64,000 nucleotides of DNA from Cellvibrio sp. KY-YJ-3 (GCF_008806955.1 NZ_CP031727.1:2990001-3054000); one strand, 5' to 3'; shown: positions 54,047 to 62,874, numbered from the stretch's first letter. Translations and numbers: made by a program. The notes: generated from the sequence alone by a model not told the origin.

Positions 54047-55054
54047 ATGAAACTCAATAAAAATTTTCTCTCTTTTTGTATTGGTACCGCGTTAAGCCTA
54101 TCGATTGCCCCTTGCTTGGCTGCACCGGTTAAAGGTGCAGATGTTAGCTGGATGTCAGAGATCGAGGCTAACGGTATCAGCTTTTATAATCGTAGCGGTG
54201 TTAAGAAAGATATTTTGGCGATTATGAAAGAGCAGGGAATGACTGCAGTGCGTTTGCGTGTGTGGGTTAATCCTGCAGATGGTTGGTATAACTCGACTCA
54301 AGATGTTGTGGCTAAAGCCAAGCGTGCCAAGGCGGCGGGAATGAAAGTAATGATAGATTTTCATTACAGTGATAGCTGGGCAGATCCGGGACAGCAAACT
54401 AAACCTGCAGCATGGGGTGGTTATAGTTTTCAACAATTGATGGATGCGGTTTGGAATTCCACACGGTTTACATTACAGGCAGTTAAAGACGCTGGTGTTA
54501 CTGTAGATTGGGTGCAAGTAGGCAATGAAACAAACAACGGAATGTTATGGAATGAGGGTAAAGCGTCTGTGAGCATGAAAAATTATGCATGGCTAACCAA
54601 TACGGGCTATAACGCTGCAAAAAGTATTTACCCAAGTACAAAGGTAGTGGTGCACTTAGCCAATTGTCACGACAATGCAAATTTTCGCTGGATATTTGAT
54701 GGCCTTAAAGCTAACGGCGCAAAGTTTGATGTGATTGGTGCATCGTCATACCCTACAAATGCAACTGGCTATTCGTGGCAATCTGCCAATACCGCGTGCT
54801 TAAATAATTTAAATGACATGGTTGCGCGTTACGCTGTTCCAGTGATGGTTTCTGAAATAGGTGTACCTTGGGATCATGCACAGGCACAAACAATAGTGAA
54901 AGATATGATTACAAAGGTTGGACAAGTGTCTGGTGGTAAGGGTGCAGCTATATTTTATTGGGAGCCGCAAGCACGCCCTGGTTGGAAGGGTTATACCCTT
55001 GGGGCAATGGATAATAGCGGTAGGGCAACAGCTGTATGGGATGCTTTTAAGTAA
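54047..55054 (+). CDS. Secreted endo-beta-1,4-galactanase (GH53), first copy
   Basis: GH53 enzymes cut beta-1,4-galactan side chains of pectin. The 335-residue protein has a signal peptide (cleavage near CLA-AP) and one catalytic TIM barrel. The acid/base Glu161 lies in WVQVGNETNNG and the nucleophile Glu270 in VSEIGVPWD. Other family motifs are GADVSWMSEIEANG, VRLRVWVNP and MIDFHYSDSWADPGQQ. No carbohydrate-binding module is attached. ATG 54047. About 257 bases of AT-rich non-coding DNA precede it. It converges on the GH2 gene across a strong shared terminator. Only 48% or so of family members were considered from memory; no search was run, so the EC-level call rests on motifs. Confidence 0.94.
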   Translation: MKLNKNFLSFCIGTALSLSIAPCLAAPVKGADVSWMSEIEANGISFYNRSGVKKDILAIMKEQGMTAVRLRVWVNPADGWYNSTQDVVAKAKRAKAAGMKVMIDFHYSDSWADPGQQTKPAAWGGYSFQQLMDAVWNSTRFTLQAVKDAGVTVDWVQVGNETNNGMLWNEGKASVSMKNYAWLTNTGYNAAKSIYPSTKVVVHLANCHDNANFRWIFDGLKANGAKFDVIGASSYPTNATGYSWQSANTACLNNLNDMVARYAVPVMVSEIGVPWDHAQAQTIVKDMITKVGQVSGGKGAAIFYWEPQARPGWKGYTLGAMDNSGRATAVWDAFK

Positions 55055-55078
55055 TTAAACAATAATTATTGTTTATTC

Positions 55079-55115
55079 AAAAAATGCCCTGTGAATTATC
55101 ACAGGGCATTTTTTT
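55079..55115. terminator. Bidirectional terminator between the GH53 and GH2 genes
   Basis: TGCCCTGTGA (55085-55094), ATTA, TCACAGGGCA (55099-55108), flanked by six A on the left and seven T on the right. It can stop both convergent transcripts. Confidence 0.94.
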
Positions 55116-55121
55116 AGGCCA

Positions 55122-57470
55122 TTATTTTATTGTCATGCTGGCGGGAGCGAGGTTGGGAGCTTCTGCAGTCACGATAATATTGTCCAGTGAATCTCCAATC
55201 TCAATCAGCGCACTAGCTATTCCTGCAGCAGTATTTGTTTCCACTGGGCTAACTAGCTTCGCTGAGCCAGTTAAGGTGAATTTTACAGAAACATTATTGC
55301 TGTGCACTCGGTTCCCATTGCTGTCCTGCAATTGGGCATAAACAAAAATAGTATCTTTGACGCCTATTTGTGGCGATTTGCCACTGGTGTCAAGTGTCAG
55401 TGCTATTCCTGTTGCCGTGTTTGGAGTTATTACTTTGTGTTCAGCAACCGCTTTACCTGCGCGATAAGCAATAGCTTTGAGTTCACCTGCTTCAAATTTA
55501 TCAATAACAAAAGTAAATGGCGGATGTTTTAAGTTGGTTGTATTCGCATTTTTATCTGGAGCTTGTTTTGCAATAAGCTTACCGTTTAGCTGCAGCTCAA
55601 CTTCATCAGTATTACTGAAAATTCGGAGGTTAAGCGAAGAGCTTTCCGTCCATTCGCTGGCAATAAATACCATTGGACCTGAGGTAAATTTATCGGAAAA
55701 TTCATCAGGATCACGCTGGCTTTGATAGAAGTAATAGCTGTATTTTGGAAGGCGATCGATGCTCATAATTCCTGAACTTTCCAGATCGGGGGCGTAGCCA
55801 CGGTTGTAATCAAACATTACCCAGTAGCCATCGGCAAATGCTGGTGTATTGAAATTATCGTTGTGCGCTTCCTGAATATTGGCGGCTTGTTGTAGTAGGC
55901 GGGTTTCGCCATCACTTAATAACTGACGACTTGAGCGATCTGCCTGCAATAAATTTGCCCATGCACTTTGGTTTAACCCGGCGTTCATTGCGTAGTATTC
56001 CCAATCACCATATTCGCTGACGACATAAGGTTTGGTTGGCATTTTATAATGTTCCAAGCGATGTTGACGTGCTTGCAAATAAATGTCGTAGCCATATTCC
56101 TGCCAACCTGCTGATAGGGCGCCGGGGTATTCTTGTTGGATAATAGTTGTGAGTGAATCAATAAAAGGCTCTGTCATCCAGGATTCATTCAGCGAACATT
56201 CCCATGCCATGACGGATGCGTGGTTGCGGTCGCGGCGAATTAAGTCGCGACAAGTTTGCTGGATTTGCGCTTGAAACGCAGGGTCTTCAGAGAAATATTG
56301 CCAACCTAAAATTGCATCTAATAATACCAAGCCCAATTCATCTGCCGCCGCCATAAAAGCAGGGGAGTGTGGGTAATGGGAAAGGCGCACATAATCAAAT
56401 CCGGCAGATTTTATTTTTACCGCATCGCGATAATCTGCAGCATCCGAAGTTGCATAGCCAATATAGGGATATTCTTGATGGCGGTTTACGCCGCGTAAAA
56501 ATGTTTTCTCCCCATTGATATAAAGTTGACCCTCAATCCATTTGAATTCACGAATGCCTATACGTGTAGTTTGTTCATCGACCAATGCGTCTCCCTCATA
56601 AACCCGCGTGACCAGGTTGTAGAGATTTGGTGTTTTTGGTGACCATAGGCGAGGGTTGTTAACGGTAAATTCAATCTGATTTTCGATATCTCCATTGCCG
56701 TTAATGGTTTGTGGCTCACTGGATTGTTCGATAATTTTTTTTTCGCCATCTACCAGTTGTTGCACTACACGGAATTGTTTCGGTTGCGGGCTTTTATTAA
56801 TTAAATGGGTTTGTATGCTAACTGTTGCTTCTGTAGCGCTAACCTTTGGGTAGCGAACAAATATTCCACCACTAGCCGTTTTTCCGGCGGCTACAGGGTC
56901 GCTAATGTGTAAGTCGTTATCGAGCTGCAAATATACATGGCGATAAATACCACCGTAGGTATTGAAATCCAGATCGTGTAGCGGTTTTGGGCCGGTAATC
57001 GGATTGTCACGATTGTCCAGGCGTACCAGTAGTTCGTTGGGTGCATCCCAGAGTAATTTTTCCGTTAAGTTAACGGTGAAAGGAAGGTAGCCTCCAACAT
57101 GGGTTGTAAGTTTTTCACCGTTGAGCCATACCTCTGCAACGTTCATGGCGGCTTCAAATTTCAAACTGATTTGTTTCCCTTTCCAGTCAGCTTCGGTGGT
57201 AATGGTTTTTTTATACCAAGCGTCACCTTGGAATTGGTCGTTTACTACCAAGGGCTCAATCTTTGGTGTGTGGGGAATGGCGATATTTTCCCAATCGGTT
57301 TGTTGTTGTGCGGTGGCAAGGTCAAGCACTTTTTCGCTACGGAAAAATTGCCAATCTTTATCGTAGTTGATATCACTTATTACGCTGGTTTGCTGTGTGG
57401 GTGGGGGCGAACAGGCAGCGAGAACACCGCACAGCGCCAGTGCGCTAATTTGTTGTAGTGTTTTTTTCAT
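55122..57470 (-). CDS. GH2-family beta-galactosidase-like lipoprotein
   Basis: Likely removes galactose from oligosaccharides released by the galactanases. The 782-residue precursor is a lipoprotein: signal sequence with lipobox LAAC (residues about 16-19), followed by SPPPTQQ. Domains are a GH2 sugar-binding fold (about 40-220, GDAWYKKT), an immunoglobulin-like domain, and the TIM barrel (about 320-600). The acid/base Glu429 lies in WECSLNESWM and the nucleophile Glu486 in VVSEYGDWEYY. A C-terminal Ig-like region (about 600-780) ends in an invasin-like module (QLQDSNGNRVHSNNVSVKFT). The start follows GAGAGGAAC. It lies 55 bases after the second GH53 gene, probably one transcript. Confidence 0.92.
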   Translation of the reverse strand: MKKTLQQISALALCGVLAACSPPPTQQTSVISDINYDKDWQFFRSEKVLDLATAQQQTDWENIAIPHTPKIEPLVVNDQFQGDAWYKKTITTEADWKGKQISLKFEAAMNVAEVWLNGEKLTTHVGGYLPFTVNLTEKLLWDAPNELLVRLDNRDNPITGPKPLHDLDFNTYGGIYRHVYLQLDNDLHISDPVAAGKTASGGIFVRYPKVSATEATVSIQTHLINKSPQPKQFRVVQQLVDGEKKIIEQSSEPQTINGNGDIENQIEFTVNNPRLWSPKTPNLYNLVTRVYEGDALVDEQTTRIGIREFKWIEGQLYINGEKTFLRGVNRHQEYPYIGYATSDAADYRDAVKIKSAGFDYVRLSHYPHSPAFMAAADELGLVLLDAILGWQYFSEDPAFQAQIQQTCRDLIRRDRNHASVMAWECSLNESWMTEPFIDSLTTIIQQEYPGALSAGWQEYGYDIYLQARQHRLEHYKMPTKPYVVSEYGDWEYYAMNAGLNQSAWANLLQADRSSRQLLSDGETRLLQQAANIQEAHNDNFNTPAFADGYWVMFDYNRGYAPDLESSGIMSIDRLPKYSYYFYQSQRDPDEFSDKFTSGPMVFIASEWTESSSLNLRIFSNTDEVELQLNGKLIAKQAPDKNANTTNLKHPPFTFVIDKFEAGELKAIAYRAGKAVAEHKVITPNTATGIALTLDTSGKSPQIGVKDTIFVYAQLQDSNGNRVHSNNVSVKFTLTGSAKLVSPVETNTAAGIASALIEIGDSLDNIIVTAEAPNLAPASMTIK

Positions 57471-57525
57471 TGTTCCTCTCTCTCTCTTTTCAATGTTATT
57501 CAAAATAGTGTATGCAATTACTTTG

Positions 57526-58641
57526 TTAATTTTTAGATTGGTATTTGTTTGAGAAAAATAAAAATGCGGGCAGGGTCTTGTTACCTTCTGCTGCATTAAA
57601 GAAGGTTGCATTTTCCCAATGCGAACCTTTACCCCATAGCGTTGTACACTTTGTGCTTACCCATGCAGGCTCCCAATAAATCACACCGATACCACCGGCG
57701 GCTTTTACCAAGTTGCGCAGTGTGAGCAAATAACTTGCCTGGCCTTTAGGTGTTGCGGGAAACTCCGGTTGAATGGCATTTTTCCCGAGGACATTGTCAG
57801 CTTTATCAAAATTTTCCAATGTATAGGGATAGGCGGTTTCTACAATAAGAACATCTTTTTTGTAGGTGTTTTTTAATGTTGTAATGGCACCAGGTAACTG
57901 CGGCAATTTATATGTGGACCACTGTGGGTAGTAAGAAAGGCCAATTATGTCGTAATCCAATACGGCATGCTCGCTAGCTTGCTTAAACCACCAAAGCGCA
58001 TTTTCTGGTTGTGCAATGTGCAGCACTATTCCAATAGGTTTGTTAACTTTTTTACTGTAATCGCGTACAGCTTTGATGCCGCTATTTAATAGCGTTGCGT
58101 TGCGCGGCCAATTTGGAATGCCGTGTACTAATGTTTTCTCCGGTTGAAGAATTTCGATATTGGTTTCATTGCCCACCTGAACCATATCGGGCAACAGGTT
58201 TTTTGCATCAAGTGCTGCGAGTATTTCTGTTGTGTAGTTGTAAAGTGTTTTGGCCAATTCATCTGTATCACTAATGTGTGCCCATGCCTGCGGGACAAAT
58301 TGTTTTTCTGGATCAGTCCAGGTATCTGAATAATGAAAATCCAGCAGGGTTTTCATGCCGTTGTTTTTGGCGCGTTGTAGTGTTTTGGTGGCATCCTCCA
58401 GATTTGAGTAGGCTGTCCACTGCGGGTTATGCCAGAGGCGAACCCGGATTAAATTGGCCCCTTTGTCGGCAAATAATTTGAATGGGTCTTGCCGTTTATT
58501 CTTGTCATAGTATTTGGCTCCACAATCCTCCATTTCATTTACGTAGGAGAGGTCAGCTCCCAGATAAAATTGTTTTTCTATGCTGGCGGCGGATAGGAGT
58601 TGGCTGGCGAAACTGAGCAATGCGATGAAACAATACTTCAT
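57526..58641 (-). CDS. Secreted endo-beta-1,4-galactanase (GH53), second copy
   Basis: The 371-residue protein has a signal peptide (cleavage near LSA-AS) and a GH53 barrel. The acid/base Glu159 is in VQVGNETNIEIL and the nucleophile Glu268 in LIVETAYPY. The N-terminal signature GADLSYVNEMEDCGAKYYD differs from the first copy (GADVSWMSEIEANG) and belongs to a separate GH53 branch often seen in Bacteroidetes-type loci. The C-terminus has VIYWEPAWVS. It heads the minus-strand unit with the GH2 gene, whereas the first copy is on the plus strand. The two enzymes may cut different galactan lengths (inference). Confidence 0.93.
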   Translation of the reverse strand: MKYCFIALLSFASQLLSAASIEKQFYLGADLSYVNEMEDCGAKYYDKNKRQDPFKLFADKGANLIRVRLWHNPQWTAYSNLEDATKTLQRAKNNGMKTLLDFHYSDTWTDPEKQFVPQAWAHISDTDELAKTLYNYTTEILAALDAKNLLPDMVQVGNETNIEILQPEKTLVHGIPNWPRNATLLNSGIKAVRDYSKKVNKPIGIVLHIAQPENALWWFKQASEHAVLDYDIIGLSYYPQWSTYKLPQLPGAITTLKNTYKKDVLIVETAYPYTLENFDKADNVLGKNAIQPEFPATPKGQASYLLTLRNLVKAAGGIGVIYWEPAWVSTKCTTLWGKGSHWENATFFNAAEGNKTLPAFLFFSNKYQSKN

Positions 58642-58882
58642 TGTTTTTATGCCTTTTTTGATAAGCAGGGGGCTTCGTTAAGCTGACGGTTTGTGCGGTT
58701 TGATCGATTGGTGGTTACTGAATTAAAGGATGTGTAACATAATCACGCATATAAATCATATATATAATCTAATATTAGCGTTTTACAGCGACATGTCAAC
58801 ACAAAGCGTTTACGTCGCTGTGAAGGGAGAGGAACAGGAGGAGAGGGGATTGCCCGTGGTTTACCCACGGGCTAATGGAGAG

Positions 58883-59359
58883 CTAGGCTTTGGCGACTGT
58901 GAAAGAGGATGTCTGCTCGCTTTTCAAGCCCTGAGCGGTGTAAAGCGAGGCTGTTGCGACTTTGCCGCGTATCAGGTTCAGCATGTGGTTCAGGGTCTGT
59001 TGCGAGCGGGCGATCAATTTACCGTTAATGCCATTCATGGTTTGGCATTCTTCAAAGTTGCGAACGAGTTGCTGCCAATCTTCCCGCAGGGGCATAGTGA
59101 GGGTGTTGTGTTGTAGAAATAAGTCCCAGCCTTGCGCGTTAGCGGGAAGGTTAAGGGCGCTAAGAACCTTCATGCGCTGTTTGCTATTGTGGCTGAGCTG
59201 CTCAACAAGGCTGGTTTTTTGTTCTGCGATGATGGCAAGGCGATCTTGTTTGCGCTGGGCAAGTTGTTCGCGTTCTTCCAGTAATAGCTGTTTAAGCTGT
59301 TCAATTGCAGATGAGTCCTGCGCAAGCATCTGCCGCAGTAGAGTGGTATCAAGAGACAT
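58883..59359 (-). CDS. flgN: Flagellar export chaperone FlgN
   Basis: FlgN binds the hook-associated proteins FlgK and FlgL and brings them to the flagellar export gate. The 158-residue helical protein is recognised mainly by position behind flgM and by the FlgN-like pattern LRQMLAQDSSAIEQLKQLL, EEREQLAQRKQDRLAIIAEQ (split in two) and SQQTLNHMLNLIRG near the end. ATG 59359 follows AGAGG. Expression probably comes from the sigma28 promoter before flgM. In Pseudomonas a PilZ-domain gene (flgZ) usually follows; here the galactan locus comes next. A stem (58852-58872) downstream lacks a T tract. Confidence 0.88.
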   Translation of the reverse strand: MSLDTTLLRQMLAQDSSAIEQLKQLLLEEREQLAQRKQDRLAIIAEQKTSLVEQLSHNSKQRMKVLSALNLPANAQGWDLFLQHNTLTMPLREDWQQLVRNFEECQTMNGINGKLIARSQQTLNHMLNLIRGKVATASLYTAQGLKSEQTSSFTVAKA

Positions 59360-59454
59360 AGCAACCTCTTTATATGGCCCTGAATGGGCGGATAGTGTCT
59401 CAATGTAAAACACTAAACAACGCAGGGGAGGCGTGTTGAGTGGTTACACCGGGT

Positions 59455-59775
59455 TTAGCCAAGTAAGTCGTTTTGGTTGAGCATGTTCTCCGCAATGCGT
59501 TCGGGGTTTATTTCAAAACGCCCTTCCGCGATAGCGCGGCGAATCTCCGCAACCTTTTCCAGATTGACGTCCGGGGCACTGTCGATTTTGCTTTGGAGGC
59601 GACCAAGTGTCTGCGCCTCTTGGCTCAATACCACTTGATCGCCAGGGGCCTTGGCAGTTGCAGCCTGTGGCGCCTTGGTGTCATTGGATTTCGCATCTGC
59701 GGCGGGGGTCGCGGCAGGCTTGCTGCGGGCACCCTTGGCATTGACTGAGTCAAGTGAGTTGTTGGTATTAATCAT
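59455..59775 (-). CDS. flgM: Anti-sigma28 factor FlgM
   Basis: FlgM holds sigma28 (FliA) inactive until it is exported through the completed hook-basal body. The 106-residue protein has the usual disordered polar N-terminal half (Ala/Lys/Pro/Ser-rich). The sigma28-binding C-terminal half shows VVLSQEAQTLGRLQSKID, VAEIRRAIAEGRFEINPERI and AENMLNQNDL. ATG 59775 follows AAAGGGGAAA; the longer frame is rejected because it crosses the promoter. A sigma28 promoter lies upstream, giving the known feedback loop. flgN follows. Confidence 0.94.
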   Translation of the reverse strand: MINTNNSLDSVNAKGARSKPAATPAADAKSNDTKAPQAATAKAPGDQVVLSQEAQTLGRLQSKIDSAPDVNLEKVAEIRRAIAEGRFEINPERIAENMLNQNDLLG

Positions 59776-59887
59776 GTTTTTCCCCTTTAAGCTGCTAAGC
59801 ATTAAGCCTAACGGCTGGTAATCTACAAAAGTCGCGGTTGCTATGTCGTGACATATGGAGCGCCGGTTTCTGGTTCTCCTGATATGG

Positions 59888-59914
59888 CTATCGGCCAAGT
59901 GCCGATTTACTTTA
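59888..59914 (-). promoter_or_regulatory. Sigma28 promoter of flgM-flgN
   Basis: On the minus strand TAAAGTAA (59914-59907), eleven bases, GCCGATAG (59895-59888). Consensus is TAAAGTTT-N11-GCCGATAA; thirteen of sixteen positions match with exact spacing. The leader to the flgM ATG is about 105 bases. Confidence 0.85.
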
Positions 59915-59953
59915 GCAACATTTTTAAAAACTTTATTCTTAAAAGGTCGGGTC

Positions 59954-60748
59954 TCATAGTGTCTGGACAAGCCCTTGGTTCAGCACAATACCAGTGACTA
60001 TCCGTTCGGATGAGCTATTGCGAACTCTGATTTTCTGGCCGACGCGCCCATCTGCGAGGGCGACACCGGAGCTTAGAACCTTTATTGATCCCGCTTGAGC
60101 TTGCAAGGTAACGCTTTCACCCCGTTTTATGGCTGTGGGTGCATCAAGACTATTGGATTTAAAAGGCTCGCCTTGCCCTATGTTTCGTTTTGCTTCTTTG
60201 CCAACAATGTCTTCATCTGTCAGTGCATAACCTTGCCGGATGCTACTGATGTTGACCAAATTGTCAGCAAGATGGCTTGCGTTAAGTTGTTCGCCGCGTT
60301 GGACGGCGCGGGCAGCGACCGGAATATAGCGATAAACCATTATTTGGGCGGGTACATGCACTGACCATCCCTGAGGGCCAGGGCAGCGCGCTTGTACGCT
60401 AATGCTGCCGCCAAGGCCTGTTGGGTCTTGTAGGTTGAAGGCGAGCGCTTCTGTGCACCGCTCCAGTCTGAGCCGGCTATCCAGATTGCCTACCTTTATA
60501 TCCAAGCGTTCATGTTCCACTTGTTGGTAGTGGCTCGCCAAAAAATTGGCAACATCTTGTTTTAGAGCCAGCGTCGAATAGGTCTGTGCGGTAGCAGTAC
60601 TGCTGAGCAAAATAAGGAAGCTTGCGCCAAATAGAGTTTTACAGTTATTTGCAGTGGCGTAGGCGAGTTTTTGCACGAACGCCCTATTTACGGGGCCGCC
60701 CGTTAAAAAATTACTGAAGAAATTACTGCAAAAACTAGGAAGTTCCAT
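59954..60748 (-). CDS. flgA: Flagellar P-ring assembly chaperone FlgA
   Basis: FlgA is a periplasmic chaperone needed to polymerise FlgI into the P ring. The 264-residue precursor has an unusually long N-terminus before a hydrophobic signal segment (FGASFLILLSSTATAQ, cleavage near residue 55), then a SAF domain region. Recognisable parts are VNISSIRQGYALTDEDIVG, NIGQGEPFKSNSLDAPTAIK, GESVTLQAQAGSIKVLSSG and ADGRVGQKIRVRN. ATG 60748 is chosen; a GTG at 60691 would give a shorter leader and is possible. It is divergent from cheV and preceded by a sigma54-type promoter. Confidence 0.93.
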   Translation of the reverse strand: MELPSFCSNFFSNFLTGGPVNRAFVQKLAYATANNCKTLFGASFLILLSSTATAQTYSTLALKQDVANFLASHYQQVEHERLDIKVGNLDSRLRLERCTEALAFNLQDPTGLGGSISVQARCPGPQGWSVHVPAQIMVYRYIPVAARAVQRGEQLNASHLADNLVNISSIRQGYALTDEDIVGKEAKRNIGQGEPFKSNSLDAPTAIKRGESVTLQAQAGSIKVLSSGVALADGRVGQKIRVRNSSSERIVTGIVLNQGLVQTL

Positions 60749-60807
60749 ATTTTGGCCTATCCTCAAGGGTAAGAACCGAGTGCCACTCGCGCTATTTTAC
60801 TAACGAC

Positions 60808-60834
60808 TAAAGTCTGACACTTTTTTGCCGCTAA
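60808..60834 (+). promoter_or_regulatory. Sigma28 promoter of cheV-cheR
   Basis: TAAAGTCT (60808-60815), eleven bases, GCCGCTAA (60827-60834). Only two positions differ from TAAAGTTT-N11-GCCGATAA. The expected start is near 60841, about 88 bases before the cheV ATG. Confidence 0.85.
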
Positions 60835-60850
60835 GCTGAATACGTTGAAT

Positions 60851-60869
60851 AAAGCAAATACTGTGCCGC
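60851..60869 (-). promoter_or_regulatory. Candidate sigma54 promoter of flgA
   Basis: On the minus strand GCGGCACAGTATTTGCTTT: GG at 60867-60866 and GC at 60855-60854, twelve bases apart as required. Compared with TGGCAC-N5-TTGCT the only core change is C for the first T. The start would be near 60842, facing the cheV promoter. Confidence 0.65.
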
Positions 60870-60928
60870 TCGCGGCAGTTAGAGTAAGTGGCGTTTAGGC
60901 TGACTATTACAATCAATGAGGTAATTGC

Positions 60929-61885
60929 ATGGCTGGGGTAATGGATAGTGTCAATCAGCGCACACAACTGGTTGGCCAAAACCGTCTTGAACTATTGCTG
61001 TTTCGCTTGGGTGGGCAGCAGTTGTACGGCATTAACGTGTTCAAGGTGAAAGAAGTGCTTCAGTGTCCGCAATTGAATGCAATTCCTGGCCGCAGTTCTG
61101 TGGTTCGTGGGGTTGCGCATATCCGCGGCGGTACCTTGCCGATTATGGATATGAACCTCGCCATTGGGCGTCGCGAATTGCCTGATATAGAAAGCTGCTT
61201 TGTCATCATCACCGAATACAACCGCACGGCCCAAGGTTTCCTTGTTCGTTCGGTTGAACGCATTGTGAATATGAACTGGGGTGATATTCATCCACCGCCA
61301 AAAGGCGCGGGTAAGGAGCATTACCTGACTGCAGTTACTCAGGTTGATGGCCAGCTGGTTGAAATTATCGATGTGGAAAAAATTCTCGCTGAAGTATCGC
61401 CTGCGCGTGAAGAAGTTAGCGCCGGTGTAATCGAAGATGGTATTGCCGACCGTGTAGTGCAAAAACACGTGTTAATCATTGATGACTCAACCATCGCGCG
61501 CAAACAAATACAGCGTGTGGTTGAGGGTATGGGCATTAAAACTACCGTTAAAAAAGATGGGGCAGAGGGCTTTAATTACCTGCTGGATTTAATTAAAGAG
61601 GGGAAAGACCCCTACGCAGAGTTGATTATGATTATCTGCGACATCGAAATGCCCGAGATGGATGGCTATACCTTTACTGCAGAAGTGCGCAATCATCCGC
61701 AACTCAAAAATTTGCATATTATTCTGCATACCTCATTGAGTGGGGTATTTAATGAGGCTATGGTGCGCAAAGTGGGTGCTGATGACTTCCTTGCCAAGTT
61801 CCACCCGGATGAACTGGCTAAACGCGTAAATGACCGGGTATTGTCGATTACCGGTGAAAGTTTGTTGCCGCCCGAACAGGCATAA
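60929..61885 (+). CDS. cheV: Chemotaxis coupling protein CheV (second copy)
   Basis: Couples receptors to CheA and is itself phosphorylated. The 318-residue protein has a CheW domain (about 18-165: LLFRLGGQQLYGINVFKVKE, GVAHIRGGTLPIMDM) and a receiver (about 185-308) with LIIDDSTIARKQIQ, phospho-acceptor in IICDIEMPEMDGYTF, HTSLSGVFN and FLAKF. This copy sits in the flagellar cluster beside cheR, as in Pseudomonas, and has its own sigma28 promoter. It is a close paralog of the CheV at 34306. ATG 60929 follows GAGGTAA. Confidence 0.95.
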   Translation: MAGVMDSVNQRTQLVGQNRLELLLFRLGGQQLYGINVFKVKEVLQCPQLNAIPGRSSVVRGVAHIRGGTLPIMDMNLAIGRRELPDIESCFVIITEYNRTAQGFLVRSVERIVNMNWGDIHPPPKGAGKEHYLTAVTQVDGQLVEIIDVEKILAEVSPAREEVSAGVIEDGIADRVVQKHVLIIDDSTIARKQIQRVVEGMGIKTTVKKDGAEGFNYLLDLIKEGKDPYAELIMIICDIEMPEMDGYTFTAEVRNHPQLKNLHIILHTSLSGVFNEAMVRKVGADDFLAKFHPDELAKRVNDRVLSITGESLLPPEQA

Positions 61886-61937
61886 GTTGTAATTGCCGTT
61901 GCAATTGTGCGGCGGCAAGCGTTTTTATTGAGAGTCT

Positions 61938-62813
61938 ATGAGTAATAAGCCTACCCCTTTTTCCAAGCCGCTCGGTGGCGATAATCTCAACCAAGCTGAG
62001 TTTGACCAATTCCGTCAGTTTCTTGAGGATGCCTGTGGCATTTCGTTAGGGGATAACAAGCAGTATTTGGTGACCAATCGTATCCGGCGCATCTTGGAGG
62101 AGAATAAAATCGCCTCTTTTGGTGAGCTGGTAAAAAATCTAAAGCATGGATTGAACCGAAAACTGAAAGATCAGGTTATAGACTCCATGACCACCAACGA
62201 GACTTTTTGGTTTCGTGATAATTACCCCTACGACCATCTCAGAAGCACCTTATTACCCCAGTTAATGGGCGGTAATAACCGCATGTTTGGCCCGGTGCGT
62301 ATTTGGTCGGCGGCCTGCTCTTCAGGTCAAGAACCTTATTCCATCAGCATGATGGTGGAAGAGTATAAACGCCAAAATATGGGTAACTTGGCGCGCCCGG
62401 TGCAAATAGTAGCAACTGATTTGTCGTCCACCGTGCTGGATCAGGCACGCAGTGGCGAGTATGACAAGCTCTCGGTAATGCGCGGTTTGTCGTCGGAGCG
62501 GCTCGATAGGTACTTCGATAATCCCACGCCGACTATGTGGAGAGTTAAACCTTTCGTAAAAGAGCGCATTGATTTTCGCTCGCTTAACTTGATGGACTCC
62601 TACGCCGGTTTGGGTAAGTTCGACATAGTGTTTTGCCGCAATGTACTGATTTACTTTAATGGCGATTTAAAACGTCAGATCCTGCAGAAAATTCACGCCT
62701 CGCTTAAACCACAAGGCATTCTATTCCTGGGCTCTTCGGAAGGGCTTGCGGGAGTGGCCGATTTGTTTGAAATGGTTCGCTGTGAGCCAGGAATTCTTTA
62801 TCGCGCTATCTAA
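61938..62813 (+). CDS. cheR: Chemoreceptor glutamate methyltransferase
   Basis: CheR methylates glutamates of chemoreceptors with SAM, setting adaptation. The 291-residue protein has the N-terminal helical domain (FRQFLEDACGISLGDNKQYL) and the Rossmann domain with VRIWSAACSSGQEPYSISMM and VATDLSSTVLDQARSGEYD. Later motifs are FDIVFCRNVLIYFNGDLKRQ and ILFLGSSEGLAG. It lies 52 bases after cheV and is probably co-transcribed from the sigma28 promoter. A hairpin terminator follows. Confidence 0.96.
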   Translation: MSNKPTPFSKPLGGDNLNQAEFDQFRQFLEDACGISLGDNKQYLVTNRIRRILEENKIASFGELVKNLKHGLNRKLKDQVIDSMTTNETFWFRDNYPYDHLRSTLLPQLMGGNNRMFGPVRIWSAACSSGQEPYSISMMVEEYKRQNMGNLARPVQIVATDLSSTVLDQARSGEYDKLSVMRGLSSERLDRYFDNPTPTMWRVKPFVKERIDFRSLNLMDSYAGLGKFDIVFCRNVLIYFNGDLKRQILQKIHASLKPQGILFLGSSEGLAGVADLFEMVRCEPGILYRAI

Positions 62814-62850
62814 TCGTTTCACCCATGACAGTTAAATGAACCATCTAACG

Positions 62851-62874
62851 GCCGGGCTTTTGCCCGGCTTTTTT
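62851..62874 (+). terminator. Terminator after cheR
   Basis: GCCGGGC (62851-62857), TTTT, GCCCGGC (62862-62868), six T. It separates cheV-cheR from the flgB transcript. Confidence 0.92.

Noticed and set aside
58852-58872. Terminator after flgN
   Set aside because: GCCCGTGG and CCACGGGC form a perfect stem, but no T tract follows on either strand, so I list it only as a hairpin.
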